Translations under genes and position numbers: made by a program | Notes under the pieces: model-generated | What the model was told of the DNA's origin: nothing | Databases searched by the model: none | Seen by the model: the letters and a program-made list of their open reading frames with translations, nothing else | Part shown: in pieces, positions 54,697-64,000 of the stretch | Numbering within the stretch: position 1 is the stretch's first letter | How the letters are laid out: every line of letters starts with the position of its first letter | Source of the DNA: Ophiobolus disseminans | Lineage: Eukaryota > Ascomycota > Dothideomycetes > Pleosporales > Phaeosphaeriaceae | Direction: 5' to 3' | Assembly (NCBI GenBank): GCA_010093685.1 | Contig: MU006218.1 | Location: 1,547,637-1,611,636 of the forward strand | Length of the DNA stretch: 64,000 nucleotides

Positions 54697-55723
54697 CCGA
54701 AAGAGTGTGGTTCTGAGAAGGGTGGCGTGGCGAGAGTGGTAGCTGGACGACTTCGTTGTTGGGGTCGCGGGTGATGAACGGGCAGCAGCTGCGGATCGTG
54801 TTCCTCACCCGCGACGTCTTACACCCTTTAATTCATCTCGGTTTTGCCTCCTCCATCTCCACTCCCATCAACTACCCCTCACACGCGGAACACTATCGAT
54901 AACGTGCCTTGCATCCATAGATGGCGGTGGTGGGGTTCGTCGCGCACCAAGATCGCGCTTCACCCCACTTCTGATGGACGATGCTGATTGGTTGAGATCT
55001 TCAAACCCAGACTCAGACTCGATGCAAACACATCTGTCAAATATTCTGTCTAGAGATGACAATGAGGTAAAAAGCTAAAACCAATGTCACAAAAGTGGAC
55101 TTTGGAGTTCTACAAGGTACTGAAGTCCAGCATATTAACTTGCAAACCTTATTGCACTCCTTCCCCATAGCACATAATTCCAATACACTTCTTGACAGTA
55201 TTCACACGCATCAGAGTACATCAGAACTATTCTCGACAGGGCATTTTATTTAAATTGTCATTCACAATAGCACGAGTCAGTGCCAAATTTAATCGCTAGC
55301 TACCTACCTTACGCACTGATATACCCATTGTTCAGTGCAATAACCTTAATATCTACAATGCTTCATCAAGAATGATAGGATATCACGTGACCTGGCTAGT
55401 TCCCTTTAATACATCACACCATGAGCCAGCAGGCGACAACAACTGCCTATGGTAGCCTGGTAGAGTAATATGCATCTTTCTTTTATGTTTACCACTTTTC
55501 CATTGTCTATTGTTCTCAGCTATGAGTTATTGTAGCATGGCAACTATAACATTGCCGTGTGTGCCTGCGCATACAATGCGTAGGATATCATACTTAAACT
55601 TCAAAGACGAGAACAGAAGCTGTGTTCTATACTATCCTTCAACTACTTTCCGACAACAGTACGACTCAAACCTCCAATTGCGTCCAGTTACGAACCTTAG
55701 CAAACTACTCATCCTTCAAAAAC
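54697..55723. other. Intergenic, AT-rich
   Basis: About 1 kb, AT-rich from 55080 on. No gene is supported. Confidence 0.4.
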
Positions 55724-56086
55724 ATGGCTTACCCCCGCTGCGCCCTCCGCTGGCTCTACAGATTTTCTAACGCACACAGATCAGTCGACGTGTACGTTCG
55801 ACTTCTCGACAGGCACATGTACCGCCCGTCAAGTATCCCACGGAGAGAGGTCATAGATGACTTCCTCGACGGTATGGAAGAGAACTTCGACCGCCTGAGG
55901 TCTGATACTGTACATGTCACATTGCTGTAAGTATTTTCCAATCCGCCTTGGACAGTCCGTGTTGCTAACAATTATTTCAGGGAAGTTGAACATAGGTCAC
56001 CGCTGGACAACCGTCTTCACTACACCGCTGAAAAGATCCACAGATACGGCCGTGGTACAAGGATTCACTTTGCGACTGGAAGATGA
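55724..56086 (+). CDS. Small hypothetical protein with one intron
   Basis: Exons 55724-55926 and 55981-56086 join in phase across a 54-nt intron with strong signals (GTAAGT, GCTAAC, TTTCAG), giving 102 aa. The product is basic and Arg-rich (MAYPRCALRWLYRFSNAHRS, then RLLDRHMYRPSSIPRREVID) and contains an acidic helix DDFLDGMEENFDRL. No signal peptide and no known domain. The precise splice signals are the main argument that it is real. It might be a fragment of a larger gene. Confidence 0.45.
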
Positions 56087-56475
56087 AGGAATTCACCAGC
56101 GGTATCCGAAAGAAGTGTGGGGGTTAACTAAGATTGTAGAATTGTAGCAGGGCCGCTGACAAGGCCTTATTGGGTCAGGATTGCCAAGGGTCAAGGGCGC
56201 TTCTTTATTGTCTTTGAAGTTCGTCATATGAATGCATGCTTACTGAATCATTTTGTCAACAAGTGTTCTTCACATAGGACTAAAAGTCCCTGAGATTTGC
56301 TCATGAAAAGTGCACAACTCAGTGATTGATTGTGCGGAAATCTGAGGTACGACTCGTCCTCAATGTCTCAAGTAAAATCCTGCAGCGTGCTTGTTGAAAT
56401 AGCCACCACATATTCTTATGGACATTCGCGTTGAAGAAACATCTTCCAAGCTCCGAGTAAATTCCACAGTCAGGG
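56087..56475. other. Convergent intergenic region
   Basis: Between the small gene and the 3' end of the second transcription factor; nothing recognised. Confidence 0.4.
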
Positions 56476-58326
56476 TCATGGAAACTGCTCGCATGCGCAA
56501 ATGATGATGAGACTGCGCAGCTTATCCGAGTCGTCCAAGCCAGCCGTCTGTACAAAATCTCGCTGCAAGAAATCCTTGCTGTATTGGGAAAACAAGGATT
56601 TGAGTGTAGGTATCTGGTATGGACCGCCGCTGGGACTCATGCCCGATGCAAGATGTAGCGCTGGTGAGGAATGGTCGGCTTCTATAGCGCCCATCCAAGA
56701 TGACTCATCTTTGGCCGTCCACGCTCGATCGCTGCACGGAAGAGGCATGTTGAGAATCAAGTCGTCATCCAGCGCTTGGTAGTAGGGCAGCTGCTGTTCA
56801 ACACCATGCTTGGGGTTGAGATAGAAATTGACCATGTTGGCGAAGAACTTTGTTCTTCTTGCAATCTCAGTGATTCTCCAACGACCCCAAGCAGATGCCA
56901 TTGTCGAATTTGGTGCTGATTCGGGATCGGAGAATGCGTTGATGTCAGTGTTGTGAAGGGCTGGATAAGACCGAACATAGCATTGCGCCATCTAGAAGCT
57001 AATCGTTAGCGCAGGTTTCTGGGACTGCAGGGTACGAAGAGGATCTAGAATTGCAGGCCAACATACTTTGAAACACGAAGATGATTGTAGATCATCGATT
57101 TCCGGTTTCGATTTCCAGGTCTCGAGATCATCATCGAACCTTTCCCGTAGTTCGATGACTCCGTAAATCAGCGTGGCGTGAAGAGCATCCCACTGTTGCA
57201 TAGATTGATACGATGGCTATACTGCAGTCAGCATCTCTTAAGACTAGCATGTAACATGCTACAATGATCTTGTGAGAAACCCACAAATGCCTTCACGAGC
57301 CTCTGGCGCTCGGCGTGCATCGTTCTTTTAACAAAACGTCGACTTCTTCTAGACTCCATGCCAATGCCACAACATATGGCCATTGACGTCAATGGTAGAG
57401 TGGCTGCATCCGCTACGGCATCGTTGTACAACGAATGGTGCAGGAGAGGTGACTTGAAGGGTTCGCACAATAGTTTGGTAGGGTACTCTACCAGAATTTG
57501 AGCGATATGAAGTGACGACATTGATGGAAGCATAGGTCCATTACTAGCTGAGAAGTTGTGCGATAATGGCATCGATTGCATGGAGTGTGGCAAGTCCCAC
57601 GCTGCACTCGAAAGTGGCTCGGCACCTGTTGAGACGGGAGATTGAAGATGTGTTAAGCCGTTCGAACCTGGAAACGGAAATGTTGTTGTCATCCCGAGGT
57701 CTTTTGGCATGACAGTATCTGTCAATACATTGGTTCCAAGAGTCATCATCGATATTGGGTCTTGCGCGGTTAAATGCATTGACATATCAAATGATTCCAA
57801 TGGCCACGAGGATGCTCCGGGTACATCCCACAAAAACGGAGTAGTTACTTCGGCTGTAGTGGTCGACGAGAAGGCGTTGCAAGGTATCAATGTTGGGCCG
57901 GCTGGAGAGGTTGGACTGGCGTCGCTCGATTCGGACGTATCCATATCGGAGTCCTGGGTAAGTCGACCCATGCTTAAGTTGGTAGCATCAGTCAACTCCA
58001 GCTTGTACGCGTAGACACATGGAGTTGCTCGCCTGGCACATCGTGAACAAGTAGGTTGCTCGTACGAGCAGCGGGTCTTGGCGGCCACACAGGCATCGCA
58101 GGCCTTGCGACGATTCTGAGGCTTGATTGGTCCTTGACAACGCCGGCGGTGGCGCACGAGTAAGTCGCCTATCATGGTCAACATCTTGCTGTAAGCGTCT
58201 TTGGAACATGTCTCTCTCCGTCGGCATTTGCGGAACGCGAAGTGCGAGAAATCAATACTCACGTCTTTGGTAAGACTTGGAGCAGAGCTCGCACGTCGAT
58301 GTATTGATTTTGAGTGGGCTGCCCAT
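56476..58326 (-). CDS. C2H2 + Zn2Cys6 transcription factor (B)
   Basis: Exons 58326-58263, 58168-57285, 57216-57067 and 56991-56476 join in phase and give 537 aa. The start at 58326 and a 94-nt first intron (GTGAGT to TGATAG) rebuild a C2H2 finger across the splice, CELCSKSYQRRDLLVRH (residues 12-28) plus Cys32. A Zn2Cys6 cluster follows directly at 45-71 (CDACVAAKTRCSYEQPTCSRC and CVYA). Then a Ser/Thr/Pro-rich linker, and an MHR-like region with QILVEYPTKLLCEPFKSPLL, QQWDALHATLIYGVIELRER across intron 2, and WGRWRITEIARRTKF. The longer unspliced frame starting at 58466 is a shadow of the first intron. Nuclear regulator, same architecture as factor A; targets unknown. Confidence 0.85.
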
Positions 58327-60209
58327 GCGAGTCGTTGTTTTGGAACCGCTGATGGCCATCCTTGCTGCACATGTGCTGAACTCAATAAATCGAGAACAAT
58401 GAAGGCGGGAGGCTGTCGATTGATCGAAGCAACCCGAGAGTGATGGTGTTGGATAATGGAGGACATCTAGGCTAAGATGTGGGGTTTTGGCTTCTATGTA
58501 CGGATGCAGGAAGGAACGTTCCCAGTGTAGGTGTCGACATGGGATTGCTGACGCACAGACCGGTTTTCGGCCGCCGGTCTTGTTTCGTCAGAACTCACTC
58601 CCCGGCCCTCCACCTCGCAGACAGACCACAACGACGCTGCAGAGCAAGCGCTATCCGTGATTCCGCATCTGACATTGTATCGTAATACATGCTCCTTGAC
58701 AGACTCCCGAGGTCGATAGTGAAGGCTGTGTTCGAAGGGCACTGTTAGGAAGCTAGTAGTCCCTGGCGCCGTCCCCGTCCCTGCGCACACCTTCCCGCAG
58801 CCGCCTGTGCACTCCGGGTCGATCCCATCTACCTCCCGCATTTGAGCATCGCAAGCTTACCCTCCTCCACTCACAGCTCCCTACTCATCCACCCGCACGC
58901 TGCATCACATCGCAGACGTAGTCGCATATACCTCAGCTGCCTTAGTTTTTTCGTGCTCTCAAGCACTTTTGCGCCCACTAACGCACCCCACGCATCGACA
59001 ACGCTCGATAATGTTCCCCCGATGACTTTCTCGGATCGCTCACCATACTCTGTCCCATGTTTCCCATTTTGCCTGATCCTAGTGGCTTATCCTGCACTGA
59101 TGGTGCATCTTTCTCGTGCTGCAATCACTTCCCATTCAGTCAAGCTGACAACTTTCCCAAAAATGGTCCGCAGATCGTCAGCAGCTGCAACTTGTCAGCA
59201 TGGCGGTAAGCTTGAACCGATTGAGCACGTCATGTCCTCCGACTCTACCACCGGGCGTCACAACCATCCGTGCGCGATAGTATTAGTAAGACACTATTTA
59301 AGAAGCGCGTTTGATGCGTGTGTAAGCACGTGCGAACTATTGAACGACCTGGTGTTGTTACTCTATAACCCCCCGAACTGTCCGTTAGCGTTTCCCACCA
59401 CTCGACACATCTTGAGTACGCGAATCAACACAGGCTGCTTTACGGTGATCAGATATATCTCAACGTGCCAGGCACTATACATGTACTCGGAACTTATTCT
59501 CCTCACAGAATTGAAGAATCCCAGCAAACGCGCCTGATCCATTCTGATACCGCGTTCAAGCTTTACAGTCGAAAATCTGCCCTCAAACGCGCTCAAGAGC
59601 AATGCTATCGGACTATCACTGCGACAAACCGCCGCTGGACCTAATATCCTGAAAACCACTCTCTGTTGGAAACCGACAGCTGGTCGCACCCATAACCATG
59701 AGTATTCGACGACCCTTCAAAGTGTAATTAAGATTGACTGTTCCAGCATTCTAAATCCCAAGGATATGTAACGAGCATCATAATCCTAGAGTAGAAGCTC
59801 AAGAGCGTCTTGCAATTTTGGGGCACTCCCACGAGCCGTAAAGCGCTTGGCGTTCACTGCAGGAATTTGCAACTTAGCCTCGGTACATTCCAAAGTTGAC
59901 TACTCCTGCAACATTGAGGCGCGTACCGCCCAACTTTCGATTCTTCGCTGCGCAAAGGATCCGACCTAGGTATCTAAGGCCTTGGCAATCCAATTGATGC
60001 ACTTACTTGGTGTTGGGCGAAGTGACCTGTCAGCACTTACAAGAATAGAGCACAGTGCTTACACTGAGGACTGGACAAAAATGTAGCCGGAAAGTCACCG
60101 GGAGCCTCATCAAGATACGTATAAATTAACTCATGTTCTCCAAACTCTTCTGTTCACTATTTTTCAATTGTTCCTGTTGAGTATTCGAATCTCAATATCC
60201 TCTCCAAAT
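58327..60209. other. Large intergenic region
   Basis: Nearly 1.9 kb between divergent genes. The 231-codon frame at 58842-59537 (+) is rich in Ser/His/Pro with no domain, and I reject it as a gene. A TATA-like ACGTATAAATTAAC at about 60117-60130 lies some 85 bp upstream of the SDR start. Confidence 0.4.
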
Positions 60210-61136
60210 ATGTCTGCCCAACAGTACGACCCAGACATGTTCACTAAGATGATGTGCTTGACAAGCACTTATCGCTTATCACCTTATCCAGCAATCCAAT
60301 CCGCGCAGTCCAGTACTGCAGGCAAACATATCCTCATCACCGGCGCATCTCAAGGACTTGGAGCTCAGATGGCCAAGTCTTGGGTCGCAGGTGGTGCAGC
60401 TGGCGTCGCTATCTGCGCACGCACGGCTTCGAAGCTGGATTCTGTCGCCGCCGAGCTCAAAGCTATCAATCCTGATGTGGATGTTCTAGCTCATGCGTGC
60501 GACACCACAAAACCAGAGGACGTGGAGAAATTCTTCTTGGCCGCGAAAGAGAAGTTTGGAAAATTGGATGTCGTGGTTGCCAACGTCGGCATCGCAACCA
60601 TGACTTCACCCGAAGACTCGAAAATCGGAGTCCTCGACCCAGAAGTCTGGTGGGATCAGGTTACAAGCAACATTCGCAGCACGCATCTGACTGCGCATTA
60701 CTTTGTCAAGACGTTCGGTCCGGATCCAACAGGCACTTTCATCGCCATGACTTCCGGCGCTGCCGCAATCATCCCTCCAGGCCTTTCGGGATACGGAATG
60801 ACGAAGCAGGCTTGCATCCGCATCACCGAGTTTTTAGATGTCGAGTATCCGAAACTCAGATGTTTCTCGATGGACCCGGGTATTGTGAAGGGGCTGGCGA
60901 CTATGGATGCGTACAAGCCGTTTGCGGTTGTGGAGCCAGAGCTCGTGGGCCAGTTTTCAGTGTGGCTGGCAAGCGGAAGGGCGGAGGGGTGTCGAGGTGG
61001 CTATTTGCATGTTGCGTGGGATGTTGAGGAGCTAGAGGCCAAGGCAGATGAAATCAAAGAGAAGGGGTTAATTAAGAGCAAGTTCTTAAGTGGTGTGCTA
61101 GGGCAGGAAGGTGGAGCCTTGGCAAAGAAGGATTAA
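60210..61136 (+). CDS. Short-chain dehydrogenase/reductase
   Basis: Single-exon gene of 308 aa starting at ATGTCTGCCCAACAG. Rossmann motif ITGASQGLGAQMAKSW (about residues 44-59), Arg in CARTASKLDSV that suggests NADP preference, ANVGIATMTS where NNAG is usual, TSGAAAIIPP (catalytic Ser region) and YGMTKQACIR (Tyr and Lys, about 194-198). Then FSMDPGIVKG, the usual PG motif after the last core strand. It is a classical SDR of unknown substrate. The first 35 residues are an extension not needed for the fold. Confidence 0.88.
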   Translation: MSAQQYDPDMFTKMMCLTSTYRLSPYPAIQSAQSSTAGKHILITGASQGLGAQMAKSWVAGGAAGVAICARTASKLDSVAAELKAINPDVDVLAHACDTTKPEDVEKFFLAAKEKFGKLDVVVANVGIATMTSPEDSKIGVLDPEVWWDQVTSNIRSTHLTAHYFVKTFGPDPTGTFIAMTSGAAAIIPPGLSGYGMTKQACIRITEFLDVEYPKLRCFSMDPGIVKGLATMDAYKPFAVVEPELVGQFSVWLASGRAEGCRGGYLHVAWDVEELEAKADEIKEKGLIKSKFLSGVLGQEGGALAKKD

Positions 61137-61305
61137 GGATTGTTTCTTGGACCAATGTAGTATAGATGCTGGACGTATTCTACAAACGCAAGAATAGATT
61201 AGTGTGCAAAAGCTCGAAAAGACAAAACAAAGACGAAGCATGATTCAAGCACGCCTCCAACTGCAAGGAGCTACTGCCTCAACTTGCCAACCGTCGTCAT
61301 AAAGT

Positions 61306-62367
61306 TCAAGAAGGCATTGCATCCATGATCAGATGCACGGGCCCCGCTAAACGCCTCTGGATATCCGCCCAAGACACCATTCGCCTCTTGCTCTGAGTCC
61401 ACAGTGTACCGTTGACGCCGTGTGTCCACATGTAGTCGTCGCATAAGATCAGCTCGTCTTCGTCGCCGTAGAAGCTGGTTGGTACATCAAGCTCCCAGAC
61501 CCTGACTGCATCATCGTCCTTCCAGGTTCTGGTCCCCGTTGGTGTACGGTGATTCGAGTTGACGTCCACGAGTACGACATCCAAGCTTCTTCCCTTGTAG
61601 GACGAGAAAAGAAGCTCAACATCCGAGGCAAGCAGCTCTGGCGGGCGCAAAAATATGAGTGTCTGCAGTGACGATGTTGAGAAGCAAAAGTCCAGCTGCG
61701 TGTCCTTCAGCTCCTGGAAGGTGATGGCGAGCCGCCTGAGATTTGGTGGGGCATATGGAAAGTAATCCAACACATTGTAGCTTGAGACGAGCTCTTCCAG
61801 GTGGGGCATGTGTAAGAAGATATTTTTCTCACTCAGGTGAGGTCTCACGAGCTCGACTTCGCTTGCACTTGCGTAGATTGGCTGCAAATCCAAGGCTAGT
61901 CGCTTCAGTGTGAGGCCAATAGTTTTGCAGAGGTCAATGACCTGTGGAAGTCGTACCATAGGTGTCGCGCCGCAATCCTGTTCAGACTTCAAGGGTGATA
62001 TAAAGGCAGAACTGATATGCCGCGACATACCCGCGAAGAGCTCGTCATTGCGGCTAGCTTGGTCAAACCTGAGGGCCTGGGGATGATATCCAAGGTTCAG
62101 GCCTAAGGTGCGCCGCAGCCTTGTGTAGTTCGTGCAATTGTTCAGGTAGAGGCAATATAAATATAGGTAGCGGGACGCGATGAGGTACACATCATGTGAG
62201 ACCAATGTGAGAGTGCGCAGCGTCTGGGTTATCGCATTTGAGGGTCCGTAAGCGATCGGTTGCAGGCTACAGTGTGTCGCGACAAGCTGATCAAGGACGT
62301 GTAAAAATAACTCCACTGGTAAGATAGAAAACCTGTGAGGTATGCGGGCTGCCGACGGATGCGCCAT
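61306..62367 (-). CDS. F-box domain protein
   Basis: Intact single-exon frame, 353 aa. An F-box-like helix pair starts at about residue 12 (RFSILPVELFLHVLDQLV) and continues through RTLTLVSHDVYLIASRYLYL. The rest has repeated leucine-containing strands such as LPQVIDLCKTIGLTLKRLAL, MPHLEELVSSYNVLDYFPYA and LRRLAITFQEL, resembling degenerate leucine-rich repeats. Such proteins bring substrates to SCF ubiquitin ligases. It is unlike the 'LLRLPAEIRNxIY' array at 22-37 kb in motif and size, so a different family. Confidence 0.75.
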   Translation of the reverse strand: MAHPSAARIPHRFSILPVELFLHVLDQLVATHCSLQPIAYGPSNAITQTLRTLTLVSHDVYLIASRYLYLYCLYLNNCTNYTRLRRTLGLNLGYHPQALRFDQASRNDELFAGMSRHISSAFISPLKSEQDCGATPMVRLPQVIDLCKTIGLTLKRLALDLQPIYASASEVELVRPHLSEKNIFLHMPHLEELVSSYNVLDYFPYAPPNLRRLAITFQELKDTQLDFCFSTSSLQTLIFLRPPELLASDVELLFSSYKGRSLDVVLVDVNSNHRTPTGTRTWKDDDAVRVWELDVPTSFYGDEDELILCDDYMWTHGVNGTLWTQSKRRMVSWADIQRRLAGPVHLIMDAMPS

Positions 62368-62889
62368 GTCGAGCGTCTTGTGCCTGTGTGAAACCTGAAC
62401 GTGGCGAAAAGCGGGTTAGTTCCTCGCCAAGCCGCTAGTTGCCGTTTACCTCGCGTGCGGGTGGACACGATCAGCCCTCGAACTTCAATACCATGTCTCT
62501 CATGAGTCGACCTACTTTGAGCTCATCAACCACACCAAATGGGTGACGATCTGACCCACATCCTTATCTTAGAGCGACAGGAAGGTTTCGATATACTAAC
62601 ATACACTCGCATTAGTGCAGATAGCACCCAAAATCTCCCGGACCTCATCCTCGGCCTGGACGACGAGACGTTATGTTCATCTAAGGCTGCGGTGGCTAAT
62701 TTTAGTAGCATCGTGGCGCCTAATGCACAATCTGGGAACAAGGACCTACTCAAAACTACAATATAGCATGACTAATCGAATGTGAACTACTAAATGACAT
62801 TTGCTAGGCTTCTTCTACCATTTCGGAGTGCGTAGGACAACATACTCCGCCTACGTCGCTTTGGCACGGGCAATTAAGTCCACTCAGCG
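62368..62889. other. Intergenic
   Basis: A 75-codon + frame at 62539-62766 has a protein-like composition but no partner exon or domain. Nothing else is recognised. Confidence 0.35.
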
Positions 62890-64000
62890 TCAGACCAACT
62901 CCATATTCCGCTCTCCGCTCGAGTCCACGTCTTCCAAGCGAAACACGCCCTGATGAGCAACATCATCAATGAGCTCCCGAGCGCCTGCCTGTTGCTGTGG
63001 ATGCATCACTCCCCAAACGAAATGTTTAAACAGCTTGCGCACAAGGATAGCCTTGGCGGAAAAGCTGAATTTCTTGAAGTCCTCCGAAGCTGCTTCCAAA
63101 AATGCATTCTTACAGGCTTCATCATCAGGATAGAAAAGCTCGTCGTTGACGCTGTCTTCACTATCATCCTTCGACCACGCCCAGTATGGTGCGCGCAAAG
63201 CCACGGATTCTGGTGCGAAGCATGCACGGTCCCAGTCCAATACACCAGTTATCTCTACCGTGCGGTCGTTGACGACAACGGCCATGATGCTACGTGCATA
63301 GAGATCGTTGTGCATGAGTTTAAAGTCCCTCCCGAGCCAGCCCTCACGATCCAGTGAGCGGGCGATCTTGACAAGTTCTGACCAGATCAGCTGATACTCG
63401 TCGACTTCCTCAGCTTGCTCGTAGGCCATCCATCGAACAGATTGCTCGACCATCCATTCAATCGGCATCTGAAAGACTGTTGGTGTGGTAAGCGGTGCTG
63501 ACCAAGTAGTAGGAGCCACAAAAACTGGATTGGGAAACTTGCTGAGGACCTGAGGTCCACAGGATGTCCATCCTCGCTTGGAAATGCGAATTCCGCAATC
63601 GAAATTACGCCTCAAGCATTCACTCCGAAGCCGGTAATGTGTTCTACGATTCCTGTGATCTGATGGATGGCAGACGCGAGCTGATCATTGTTAAGGCTCT
63701 CCCACAAATCGAACAGAGACCGCCCTCGCAAACGCGTTTGGATAACGTAGGGCTTCCCAAGAATGTTTTCTGCTCTGGTTGAATATTGGATGAGTCGTGG
63801 TGTCTCAATCTGAAGTCGCGTATTGACTACTCGCAAAGTGGCAATTTCCCGTGAGATTTCTTCCGCAACATCTTCTCCCATCTCCTCACGGTTAATGGGT
63901 ATCCGGAGAACAAATTGTTCGGTATTCTGACCAGTTCTGAGGACGCGGATAGTGCCGGGGTTTGACGGTGGGGGTCGGACGGGAATTGTCAGGCCGTAGA
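62890..64000 (-). CDS. APH/choline-kinase-fold protein, 5' end outside the window
   Basis: The minus-strand frame enters from the right edge (64000) and runs to 63624 with FVLRIPINREEMGEDVAEEI and KPYVIQTRLRGRSLFDLWES, where the typical invariant lysine region would be. A 74-nt intron (63623-63550, GTGAAT to CTCAG) joins it in phase to 63549-62890. The catalytic loop is DFKLMHNDLYARSIM (HND) and the metal site is ITGVLDWDRACFAPE (DWD), as in aminoglycoside-phosphotransferase-like fungal proteins. Substrates of these are mostly unknown. The visible part is about 345 codons and has a plain stop at 62890. The donor is not a strong consensus; without the intron a frameshift would have to be assumed. 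Confidence 0.75.

Noticed and set aside
58263..58466. N-terminal extension of regulator B (MSSIIQHHH...)
   Set aside because: This frame does not contain the C2H2 finger; the spliced start at 58326 restores it.
58842..59537. 231-codon plus frame
   Set aside because: Ser/His/Pro-rich with no domain; likely chance.
62539..62766. 75-codon plus frame
   Set aside because: Composition is protein-like, but there is no partner exon, domain or homologue that I recognise.

Overview
The window is nuclear DNA of a filamentous ascomycete. Most genes carry short introns (45-75 nt) with fungal donor, branch (CTAAC/CTGAC) and AG signals. The gene set is typical of Pezizomycotina: an Erg26-type sterol dehydrogenase, C2H2+Zn2Cys6 regulators, a GH131 glucanase, a xanthine/2-oxoglutarate dioxygenase, and many proteins with an 'LLRLPAEIRNxIY' motif. 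A Dothideomycete is the best guess, but the sequence alone does not prove it. I rebuilt gene models by joining open frames across splice sites and checking phase. They are sequence-derived and have not been tested with transcripts.

Left third (about 1-22 kb) is conserved housekeeping sequence: a bHLH regulator; a head-to-head pair made of a hidden small membrane protein and a coiled-coil membrane protein; a DUF2985-type membrane protein; a DHH exopolyphosphatase; a borealin/Nbl1-like protein head-to-head with proteasome Rpn10; TRAPP subunit Trs23; a UBE2Z-like tandem E2; Erg26; and a HECT-like E2-binding protein.

Middle (22.6-37.4 kb) is an accessory block. Ten copies of one F-box-like/2EXR-like family are arranged as a mirror: five on the + strand followed by five on the - strand. 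Nine of the ten share an intron that splits the same codon after 'AT'. Three of the minus-strand copies are visibly broken (nonsense codons or a small deletion) and one plus copy is short. Inside the minus arm sits a head-to-head pair: an intact C2H2+Zn2Cys6 transcription factor and a diverged copy of complex I subunit PSST/NuoB.

Right part (38.5-64 kb) holds a CorA-like protein, a secreted GH131, a pirin and xanthine dioxygenase pair, an unknown gene, a Tc1/mariner element killed only by stop codons, a candidate second mobile element carrying one 429-aa ORF, a decayed flavin monooxygenase, an isopenicillin-N-synthase-like dioxygenase, a second C2H2+Zn2Cys6 regulator, an SDR, an F-box protein and a kinase-like (APH) gene running off the right end. 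Two copies of a roughly 130-bp inverted-repeat element (MITE) lie 53 kb apart. Many of the nonsense codons in the transposon and in the family pseudogenes can be explained by C-to-T or G-to-A transitions, which would fit repeat-induced point mutation.
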